NCBI GenBank assembly: GCA_002298885.1
Contig: DBMK01000365.1
Coordinates: forward strand, 385 to 8,406
Length of the DNA stretch: 8,022 nucleotides
Direction of reading: 5' to 3'
From: Anaerolineaceae bacterium UBA700
GTDB lineage: Bacteria > Chloroflexota > Anaerolineae > Anaerolineales > Anaerolineaceae
Below, one piece after another: positions 1 to 5,249 of the stretch (position 1 is the first letter of the stretch; each line of letters opens with the position of its first letter). The translations under genes were made by a program, and so were the position numbers. The notes under the pieces were generated by a model. It was not told the origin of the DNA, did no database searches, and saw only the letters and a program-made list of their open reading frames with translations.

Positions 1-1
1 C

Positions 2-238
2 ACCGGCGAGCCGCAGACGCTGTTTTTGGACGAGAAGGACCTCCATTTTATGAAGGGCAAATCGGTCATCATTTTGGACGACGTGATCAGCACCGGCTCC
101 ACCCTGCAGGGCATGCGCATCCTGATGCAGAAGGCCGGTGCGGAGGTGGTTGCCGAGGCCGCCATCTTCACCGAGGGCGAGCGGGCCAAGTGGTCCGAGA
201 TCATCTCCCTCGGCCACCTGCCGGTGTTCGTAGATTAA
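2..238 (+). CDS. Phosphoribosyltransferase family protein, adenine PRTase-like (5' partial)
   Basis: This is the C-terminal 78 residues of a type I phosphoribosyltransferase; the start lies left of the window. The frame is open from base 2 and ends at TAA 236-238. The PRPP-binding signature is plain: [13 protein letters not shown], with the acidic pair DD and the T-G-S-T loop that holds the PRPP phosphate. A segment reading [10 protein letters not shown] follows, and the protein ends in LGHLPVFVD, a tail I associate with short adenine phosphoribosyltransferase-like proteins. Such enzymes join a purine base to PRPP in salvage. The base-specifying N-terminal part is missing, so adenine is the best guess, not proven; xanthine or another purine is possible. 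It lies upstream of the CinA-like gene on the same strand, but a hairpin and a -10-like sequence separate them, so they are probably separate transcription units. Confidence 0.85.
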   Translation, partial: TGEPQTLFLDEKDLHFMKGKSVIILDDVISTGSTLQGMRILMQKAGAEVVAEAAIFTEGERAKWSEIISLGHLPVFVD

Positions 239-269
239 TTATTTTCTCCAATAATATTTGGGGGTTGTT

Positions 270-290
270 GTGGGCGGCTGCGCCGCCCAC
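270..290. terminator. GC-rich hairpin after the phosphoribosyltransferase gene
   Basis: A perfect 9-bp inverted repeat (GTGGGCGGC at 270-278, GCCGCCCAC at 282-290) surrounds a 3-base loop. It starts 31 bases after the stop codon of the phosphoribosyltransferase gene. A few more pairs can form outside the core after a small internal loop. Its place suits a transcription end, but neither strand has a real T-run after the stem, so it is not a textbook intrinsic terminator. It may be a pause or stability hairpin instead. Confidence 0.4.
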
Positions 291-303
291 AAACACCCAA
301 AAA

Positions 304-337
304 CAGTGGGTATAAGCGCGGCCACTGCGGGTATAAT
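304..337 (+). promoter_or_regulatory. Putative promoter of the CinA-like gene with a repeated GGGTATAA motif and a dyad
   Basis: A perfect TATAAT lies at 332-337, about 40 bases before the GTG start at 378. It predicts a transcript start near 344 and a leader of roughly 34 bases. No good -35 sequence sits 16 to 18 bases upstream, and there is no TGn extension. That position instead holds a copy of the -10 surroundings: GGGTATAA occurs at 308-315 and again at 329-336, exactly 21 bases apart, or two helical turns. A dyad, CAGTGG at 304-309 and CCACTG at 322-327, lies between and across the copies. The arrangement could be tandem promoters or an operator; that is inference. Confidence 0.5.
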
Positions 338-377
338 CGGATGCGGGAAATAATCGAACGGGGACGAGGAGCGGAAT

Positions 378-884
378 GTGAGCAAGCCTTTGGAAGAACG
401 GATCGGCAAATACCTGAGAGACAAGGGTATGAAACTGGCCCTGGCCGAGAGCTGCACCGGCGGGCTGGTGGGGCACCGGGTCACGAATATCCCCGGCTCG
501 TCGGACTATTACCTGGGCAGCATCACGGCCTACGCCTACGAAGCCAAGGAACGCCTGCTGGGCGTCAAGCACGAAACACTCATAACCTATGGGGCAGTGA
601 GCAAGGAAACGGCGCTGGAAATGGCGCGCGGGGTGCGCCTGGCGCTGGCGGCCGATTTTCCGCTTGAAGCCAGCATCGGCGTCTCGATCACCGGCATCGC
701 CGGCCCCGGAGGCGGACTGCCCAACAAACCGGTCGGCCTGGTATGGTTCGGGTTGAGCGCCCCCAAGGGGGATTGGGCCTGGAGCTACGTGTGGAAAGGC
801 AGCCGGCTGGAAGTGAAGGAACAATCCGCCGAAAAAGCGCTTGGGCTGCTGATGGATTATTTGACGGATCAATTAGCAATTTAA
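378..884 (+). CDS. pncC: CinA C-terminal family amidohydrolase (PncC-type, NMN deamidase)
   Basis: This 168-residue protein is the stand-alone CinA C-terminal domain, which in characterised members hydrolyses nicotinamide mononucleotide to nicotinate mononucleotide and ammonia in NAD recycling. The family block AESCTGG is at residues 23-29, with the expected catalytic serine at S25. It is followed by the SxTAYxxEAK-type segment (residues 49-57, K57), SITGIAGPGGG at 103-113 and the KPVG block at 117-120. The length is that of the single-domain form; the N-terminal molybdopterin-binding-like domain of full CinA is absent. GTG at 378 is chosen because AGGAG at 367-371 lies 6 bases upstream and the protein then begins just before the conserved first helix. 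The stop codon (882-884) runs into the left arm of the terminator at 883-950, so the gene looks monocistronic. Family assignment is firm; the substrate is from family knowledge. Confidence 0.93.
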   Translation: MSKPLEERIGKYLRDKGMKLALAESCTGGLVGHRVTNIPGSSDYYLGSITAYAYEAKERLLGVKHETLITYGAVSKETALEMARGVRLALAADFPLEASIGVSITGIAGPGGGLPNKPVGLVWFGLSAPKGDWAWSYVWKGSRLEVKEQSAEKALGLLMDYLTDQLAI

Positions 885-950
885 TGGTTTTTTTCAAAAA
901 GGAGGGCGTGGGATTTCATCCCACGCCCTCCTTTTTTGAAAAAAACCATT
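883..950. terminator. Long bidirectional intrinsic terminator after the CinA-like gene
   Basis: Arms 883-913 and 919-950 pair almost completely, with one extra base on the right (five A at 896-900 against six T at 932-937). The core is a 13-bp GC-rich stem (GGAGGGCGTGGGA at 901-913) closing a loop of about 5 bases. It is flanked by A-run/T-run arms and then GGTTT/AAACC pairs. Read on +, the core stem is followed by T6; read on -, by T5. It can therefore stop transcription both ways, although no - strand gene enters from the right here. The first two paired bases overlap the CinA-like stop codon. Confidence 0.88.
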
Positions 951-962
951 AAAATCTACCTT

Positions 963-1643
963 ATGAAACCTGTGCTGGTACTGATTTCGGCTAATGCAGA
1001 GTGGAGGAGCGTACGGGAGCGCTTCGCGGGGGCGGATTTCCAGACGGGACCGTACGGTGAATGGTTCGAAGAGGAATTGGCCGGTAGAAGGGTGGTCTTC
1101 GTGCACGGAGGGTGGGGGAAGATCGCCGCGGCGGCCTCGGCCGAGCACGCCATCCTGCGCTGGCAGCCGGAACTGGTGATCAACCTGGGCACCTGCGGAG
1201 GGTTCGCCGGAAAGGTGGAGCGCGGCGAAATCCTGTTGGCAGACGAAACCATCGTCTACGACATTGTGGAGCAGATGGGCGATGCGGACGAAGCACTGGC
1301 TCAGTACACAACCCACCTCGACCTCGGCTGGCTGCCTCAGCCGTTCCCGTTGGCGGTGCGCCGGGAACGGCTGGTCTCCGCCGACCGGGACATCGTCCCG
1401 CAGGATATCCCGATGCTGGTGCAGCGCTTCGGGGCGGTGGCATCGGACTGGGAATCGGGAGCGATTGCCTGGGTGGCGGCCCGCCACGGGCTGCGCTGCC
1501 TGATCCTGCGCGGGGTGAGCGACCTGGTCGACGCGGACAGCGGGGGAGAAGCCTATGGCAAGATCGAGCTGTTCCACCAGGCGACCGGGCGGATCATGGG
1601 CTGCCTGCTGGATGCGCTCCCGGAATTGGTGGAACTAATTTAA
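963..1643 (+). CDS. Nucleosidase of the PNP / MTA-SAH nucleosidase superfamily
   Basis: The 226-residue product is the length of 5'-methylthioadenosine/S-adenosylhomocysteine nucleosidases. Visible blocks are the N-terminal strand and acidic residue MKPVLVLISANAEW (E13, at the place of the MTA nucleosidase glutamate), HGGWGKI at 48-54, the core NLGTCGGF at 74-81, SDWESGAIA at 161-169 (E164, ribose-binding position) and RGVSD at 183-187 (D187, the expected catalytic acid). Family members cleave the N-glycosidic bond of MTA, SAH or related nucleosides in the cytoplasm; the purine itself cannot be read from the sequence. Futalosine hydrolase (MqnB) is the main alternative. ATG 963 is preferred: a TTG at 936 would add nine residues but lies inside the terminator stem. 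Neither start has a Shine-Dalgarno sequence. The serpin gene follows 55 bases later. Confidence 0.85.
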   Translation: MKPVLVLISANAEWRSVRERFAGADFQTGPYGEWFEEELAGRRVVFVHGGWGKIAAAASAEHAILRWQPELVINLGTCGGFAGKVERGEILLADETIVYDIVEQMGDADEALAQYTTHLDLGWLPQPFPLAVRRERLVSADRDIVPQDIPMLVQRFGAVASDWESGAIAWVAARHGLRCLILRGVSDLVDADSGGEAYGKIELFHQATGRIMGCLLDALPELVELI

Positions 1644-1651
1644 GCGCACCA

Positions 1652-1679
1652 GCGTCTAGGGAGCGAGAAGACGCCTTTT
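1652..1679 (+). terminator. Weak hairpin plus TTTT between the nucleosidase and serpin genes
   Basis: GCGTCT at 1652-1657 pairs with AGACGC at 1669-1674 around an 11-base loop, followed by C and TTTT at 1676-1679. The stem is short and the T-run only four long, so at best it attenuates transcription. No -10-like sequence is evident between here and the serpin start, so the serpin may depend partly on read-through from the nucleosidase gene. Confidence 0.35.
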
Positions 1680-1682
1680 AGC

Positions 1683-1697
1683 GTAGGAGAAACCTAC
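1683..1697 (+). promoter_or_regulatory. Serpin ribosome binding site inside a small hairpin
   Basis: AGGAGA at 1685-1690 is a good Shine-Dalgarno sequence 8 bases before the serpin ATG and fixes that start. GTAGG at 1683-1687 can pair with CCTAC at 1693-1697, which would hide half of the site. The 5-bp stem is weak, so any effect on translation would be modest. Confidence 0.5.
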
Positions 1698-1698
1698 T

Positions 1699-3066
1699 AT
1701 GAAACGCATGATCAAGCTCGCCAACCTGATTCTGATGCTGACTTTGCTTGCGGCCTGCGCCGCGCCGCCGGCCCCGGCATTGACCCCCACTTCCCCCGCC
1801 AACACACCGGCCGGCCCGGTTGAAAAACCGACCAACACCCCACCCGCGGCCGTGCAGCCGCAGCCGCCGGCAGTCCAAATTTCGGACAAGCCGCGCAACG
1901 CCAGCCCAACCAGCGCCAAGGATGACATGGCCAGGCTGGTGAGCGGCAACACCGCCTTTGCCCTCGATCTGTACCAGGCGCTGCTAGATGCGAACAACGG
2001 CAACCTGTTCTATTCGCCCTACAGCATCTCGGTGGCGCTGGCGATGACCCAGGCAGGCGCCCGCGGCAGCACCCTTGCCCAGATGAACTCGGCCCTGCAT
2101 TTCACCCTGTCCGGCGAGAGCCTTCACCAGGCCTTCAACGCCCTGCAACTGGCGCTGGCAAGCCGCCAGGCGAACGCCAACCAGCCCGATGTGAAGGATT
2201 ACCAGCTCAATATCGCCAATTCAACCTGGGGCCAGTCGGGATATAAATTCATGCAGGGTTACCTGGACCTGCTGGCGGAAAACTACGGGGCCGGCATGCG
2301 CCTGGTGGATTTCAAGGCCGACCCCGAAAAAGCGCGCCAATTGATCAACGATTGGGTCGCCCAGCAGACCGCCCAGAAGATCAAAGACCTGATCCCGCAG
2401 GGCAGCATCAACGATCTCACCCGGCTGGTGCTGGCCAACGCGATTTACTTCAATGCCGGCTGGCTGCATACTTTCGACGCAGCCAAAACCCAGAACGGCA
2501 GTTTCACCAACCTGGATGGTAAACAGGCCAGCACACCGATGATGAATCAGCAGGCAATCTTTGGGTACACCAGGGGCAGCGGATACCAGGCCATCGAACT
2601 GCCCTACTCAGGCGACAAGCTAAGCATGCTGGTCCTCCTGCCGGACGCCGGGCAGTTTGCAGCGGTTCAGAAGACACTCGATCCCGCTCTGTTGGGATCG
2701 ATCCTGAAGGATCTCAAGCCGGCCAGCGTAGCCCTGGTCCTGCCAAAATACAAGGTCGAATCATCCTTTGCAGTGGACGAAATGCTGAAGAAATTGGGGA
2801 TGACCGATGCCTTTGACCCAGCCAAGGCCGACCTGTCCGGGATGGATGGAACCACCAGCCTGTACATCAGCAAGGTGCTGCATAAGTCTTACGTGAGCGT
2901 GGACGAAAAAGGCACCGAGGCTGCCGCGGCGACTGCGGTGATGATTGGTGTGACGAGCATGCCGGCGGAAGTTGTGGACCTGAAGATCGACCGCCCGTTC
3001 ATCTTCGTGATCCGCGACACCGAAAGCGGCAGCATACTCTTCATCGGCCAAGTGGTTAAACTTTGA
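1699..3066 (+). CDS. Secreted lipoprotein serpin (serine protease inhibitor family)
   Basis: The 455-residue product opens with a lipoprotein signal peptide: basic MKRMIK, a hydrophobic stretch, then lipobox LAAC with C20 as the predicted lipidated residue. A Pro/Thr/Ala-rich linker runs from about 21 to 70, after which a full-length serpin domain begins (GNTAFALDLYQALL, then NLFYSPYSISVALAM). Family blocks include LVLANAIYF in the central sheet, GTEAAAAT at 405-412 (the hinge of the reactive centre loop) and the C-terminal signature DRPFIFVI at 431-438. The short-side-chain hinge is that of inhibitory serpins, which trap a protease covalently after loop cleavage. Counting from G405 as P15 puts P1-P1' at T419-S420, with methionines at 415 and 421 nearby; the exact bond is uncertain. 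It should sit on the outside of the cell. It follows the nucleosidase gene and ends before a repeat and a terminator. Confidence 0.95.
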   Translation: MKRMIKLANLILMLTLLAACAAPPAPALTPTSPANTPAGPVEKPTNTPPAAVQPQPPAVQISDKPRNASPTSAKDDMARLVSGNTAFALDLYQALLDANNGNLFYSPYSISVALAMTQAGARGSTLAQMNSALHFTLSGESLHQAFNALQLALASRQANANQPDVKDYQLNIANSTWGQSGYKFMQGYLDLLAENYGAGMRLVDFKADPEKARQLINDWVAQQTAQKIKDLIPQGSINDLTRLVLANAIYFNAGWLHTFDAAKTQNGSFTNLDGKQASTPMMNQQAIFGYTRGSGYQAIELPYSGDKLSMLVLLPDAGQFAAVQKTLDPALLGSILKDLKPASVALVLPKYKVESSFAVDEMLKKLGMTDAFDPAKADLSGMDGTTSLYISKVLHKSYVSVDEKGTEAAAATAVMIGVTSMPAEVVDLKIDRPFIFVIRDTESGSILFIGQVVKL

Positions 3067-3091
3067 AAACTCAAGCTGACATTTTGTTTTT

Positions 3092-3177
3092 GACCTAACC
3101 CCCCGGCCAAAACGCCGCAAAATCCCTGAATCTCTCTTTCTCCCCTCCCCCTCAGGAGATGGGCAGGGGGTGAGGTC
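3092..3177. repeat. Degenerate palindromic intergenic repeat (MITE/REP-like)
   Basis: The ends are inverted copies: GACCTAACCCCC at 3092-3103 against GGGGGTGAGGTC at 3166-3177, 11 of 12 pairs matching. The C-rich interior (3134-3155) and the CAGGAG..GGGCAGGGGG segment next to the right end form one half of a further palindrome whose left half has decayed. Translated on the - strand, the right half gives LTPCPSPEGEG, a phrase familiar from many spurious hypothetical proteins built on intergenic repeats in bacterial genomes. That is recollection, not a search. There is no transposase here. It lies between two convergent genes, a usual place for such elements. Confidence 0.65.
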
Positions 3178-3210
3178 CAATTAAAGGCCTTGGTCGCAAC
3201 CTGGATATTA

Positions 3211-3275
3211 AATAAAAACAGGTCCGGTTCTTTAGGGAAGTAGAGCTGCGCTAAAGAACCGGACCTGTATTTATT
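3211..3275. terminator. Long bidirectional terminator between serpin and metG
   Basis: Arms 3211-3235 and 3251-3275 form a 25-bp stem with one mismatch around a 15-base loop. The inner 18 pairs, ACAGGTCC through CTTTAG, are perfect. On the - strand the stem of metG mRNA is followed by TTTTTATTT, a strong intrinsic terminator. On the + strand, after the serpin gene, the tail is ATTTATTTATT, weaker but T-rich. The right arm ends at the first base of the metG stop codon (3275-3277), so the hairpin starts immediately after that gene. It serves two convergent units. Confidence 0.9.
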
Positions 3276-5065
3276 TATTCCTTTTTTCCAAGGCGAGCGC
3301 GTTCCTCGTCGACAATTTTGGGCTCGAGCTTGCGAAAGAGGGCAACAGGTTGGCGCAGGACGCGCCCGGCCTCGATGCGGCTGGGCTCCCAGCCCCCGGT
3401 GGCATTCTGCGCGTGGTAGCGCAGGACGGTATGTTCCGCCACCTCATCCTTACGAACCTCGGTGCTTTGGGTGCCGAATAAGGGCGCATCGTAACCCAGG
3501 AAGGTGTGCAGCTTCTCGGCGGTAAAGGGCAGGAACGGGGCCAGGAAAAGCTTGAGCGAATCGATTGCCCGGATGGCGGTATAGATGGCGCGCCCGGCCG
3601 CCTGGCGGTCGGTCTTGATGGCCTGCCAGGGAGCGGTGATATCCAGGTATTTATTGACCTCGGTAGCCAGGCCCATGGCTTCAGCCAGGGCGGAGCGCAG
3701 GCGGACGGCTTCCATCTCGTTGGCTACGGACTGGAAACCATCTTCAATGGTCTTGATCAGCATCGTGTCCAGGTCGGTGAGCGGACCCGGATCGGGCACC
3801 CTGCCTTCGAAATTCTTGTAAGCAAACGAGAGAACGCGGTTGACCAGGTTACCCCAGGTAGCGACCAGCTCGTCGTTATTGCGGTGCAGGAAGTCGTTCC
3901 AGTCCCAATCCGCGTCACGGGTCTCAGGCATGTTGACGGTGAGATAGTAACGCAGCGCATCCGGGTCGTAGCGGGTCAGAAAATCGCGCCCCCACACGGC
4001 CCAATTGCGCGAGCCGGAAATCTTTTCGCCCTCCAGGTTCATGAACTCGTTGGCGGGCACGTCGTGCGGCAGGACCATCGGCTCGGGATTGGCGCAGCCC
4101 ATCAACTCGTCGAAGGTCTTGCCAACTCCGATCAGCTCGGCCGGCCAGATGATGGCGTGGAAAGGGATATTATCCTTGCCGATGAAATAGTAAGCCTTGG
4201 CGTTTGGGTCGTGCCACCACTTGCGCCAGGCGTCCGGCTGTCCGTTCACTTCGCTCCACTCGATGGTGGCTGAAAGGTAGCCGATGACCGCCTCGAACCA
4301 GACGTACAGGCATTTGCCCGCCCAACCCTCCAGGGGCACGGGAATCCCCCAATCCAGGTCGCGAGTAATGGCGCGGCCGCGCAGGTTTTCGGCCTGGATC
4401 TGGCCGAGCGACTGGCGCAGCACGTTGGGCCGCCAGTAGCTCTCGCGCAGGCGCAGGAAATCGATAACCTGCGGCTGGAGGCGGCCCAGGTCGAGGAACA
4501 TGTGCTCGGTCTCGCGCAGCTCGGGTTTGGAGCCATCGATCTTGGAGCGCGGCTCGATCAGCAGGGCCGGGTCGAGCAGATTGCCGCAGTGGTCGCACTG
4601 GTCGCTGCGAGCGTTGGGGTATCCGCAGATGTAGCACGTGCCCTCCACGTAGCGGTCCGGCAGGAAGCGCTTCTGAGACGTGGAATACCACTGGAGCTGG
4701 CGGTCAGGGTACATGAACCCATTCTGCTTGAGGGCCAGGAAGATCTTTTGCGAGACGTTGAAGTGGTTGGCCGTGTGCGTGCTGGTGAACAGGTCGTAGG
4801 TCAGGCCGAGCTGCTGGAACAGGTCCAGGAAGGTGTTGTGAAAGCGCTGGTAGACCTCAAATGGGGTAGATTTTTCGGCGTCGGCCCGGACGGTGATGGG
4901 GGTGCCATGAGCGTCCGTGCCGCTGACCATCAACACCTGCCGGCCGCGCAAACGGTGATAGCGGGCAACGATATCCGCCGGCAGGTACGAACCGGTCAGA
5001 TTGCCGACGTGGATTTCGGCATTGGCGTAGGGCCAGGCAGCGGCGATCAGGACAGGATCAGACAT
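3275..5065 (-). CDS. metG: Methionyl-tRNA synthetase
   Basis: This class I synthetase charges tRNA(Met) with methionine. The 596-residue product has the Rossmann opening AAAWPYANAEIHVGN with HVGN (19-22) as the HIGH motif, SGTDAHGTPI at 48-57, and GEKISGSRNW at 346-355, where KISGS replaces KMSKS. A zinc knuckle C144-x2-C147...C157-x2-C160 lies in the connective domain. The second knuckle found in two-zinc forms is lost: its cysteine positions read S128/Q131 and S174/D177, so one zinc is expected. The anticodon-binding helical domain follows (about 365-530), ending near residue 596 without the C-terminal tRNA-binding domain of longer MetRS proteins. ATG 5065 has GAGGTG (5070-5075) 4 bases upstream. 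It has its own promoter and terminator, so it is a single-gene unit. Confidence 0.97.
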   Translation of the reverse strand: MSDPVLIAAAWPYANAEIHVGNLTGSYLPADIVARYHRLRGRQVLMVSGTDAHGTPITVRADAEKSTPFEVYQRFHNTFLDLFQQLGLTYDLFTSTHTANHFNVSQKIFLALKQNGFMYPDRQLQWYSTSQKRFLPDRYVEGTCYICGYPNARSDQCDHCGNLLDPALLIEPRSKIDGSKPELRETEHMFLDLGRLQPQVIDFLRLRESYWRPNVLRQSLGQIQAENLRGRAITRDLDWGIPVPLEGWAGKCLYVWFEAVIGYLSATIEWSEVNGQPDAWRKWWHDPNAKAYYFIGKDNIPFHAIIWPAELIGVGKTFDELMGCANPEPMVLPHDVPANEFMNLEGEKISGSRNWAVWGRDFLTRYDPDALRYYLTVNMPETRDADWDWNDFLHRNNDELVATWGNLVNRVLSFAYKNFEGRVPDPGPLTDLDTMLIKTIEDGFQSVANEMEAVRLRSALAEAMGLATEVNKYLDITAPWQAIKTDRQAAGRAIYTAIRAIDSLKLFLAPFLPFTAEKLHTFLGYDAPLFGTQSTEVRKDEVAEHTVLRYHAQNATGGWEPSRIEAGRVLRQPVALFRKLEPKIVDEERARLGKKE

Positions 5066-5086
5066 GGTTCACCTCACAATGCGAAA

Positions 5087-5097
5087 ATTGTATCATG
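5087..5097 (-). promoter_or_regulatory. Putative metG promoter (extended -10)
   Basis: On the - strand TACAAT occupies 5092 down to 5087, preceded by TGA, giving an extended -10 of the TGnTATAAT type. Transcription would start near 5080, only about 15 bases before the metG start codon and just ahead of its ribosome binding site. A TTGAAC at 5120-5115 is 22 bases from this -10, too far, but 18 bases from an overlapping TGATAC at 5096-5091. The leader is too short to hold a T-box or riboswitch, so I see no attenuator for this synthetase gene. Confidence 0.45.
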
Positions 5098-5164
5098 AAA
5101 CAATCAACGGTTTTGTTCAATCCGCAGGCAGGAGGAATTATTAAGTAGGACATTTTGACCAGAG

Positions 5165-5237
5165 AGATTCAGAGCCACAGATATGAACCACCCCTATTTA
5201 ATCTTTCGGGGTGGTTCATATCTGTGGCTCTGTATCT
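5165..5237. repeat. Long perfect inverted repeat between nth and metG
   Basis: A 25-bp perfect stem (5170-5194 with 5208-5232) encloses a 13-base loop. After one mismatch four further pairs (AGAT/ATCT) extend it to 5165-5237. It lies downstream of nth and upstream of the metG promoter, where a terminator for the - strand operon is expected. The clear T-run (CTTTTT, 5236-5241) is on the + strand side, however; read on the - strand the stem is followed by AATCTCTCT, only mixed T. It can still stop or stabilise the operon transcript, but its orientation is odd because no + strand gene runs into it. Confidence 0.85.
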
Positions 5238-5249
5238 TTTTGGTGAAAA

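Noticed and set aside
201..872. 223-residue - strand frame opposite the CinA-like gene
   Set aside because: Antisense to conserved CinA blocks, with no motif and no ribosome binding site.
908..952. Small frame from GTG 908 after the AAGGAGG in the hairpin arm
   Set aside because: The good-looking ribosome binding site is part of the terminator stem, and the 14-residue peptide is just the translated hairpin.
2761..3180. 139-residue open frame on the - strand beginning MDLTPCPSPEGEG
   Set aside because: It starts in the intergenic repeat and then runs antisense through the serpin's 3' end; its start phrase is a typical artefact of intergenic repeats.
3506..4273. 255-residue + strand frame opposite metG
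   Set aside because: It lies wholly antisense to a clear metG, shows no domain, and is expected from GC-rich codon use on the other strand.
5066..5100. T-box or riboswitch upstream of metG
   Set aside because: The predicted leader is only about 15 bases and shows none of the conserved T-box or SAM-riboswitch sequence.
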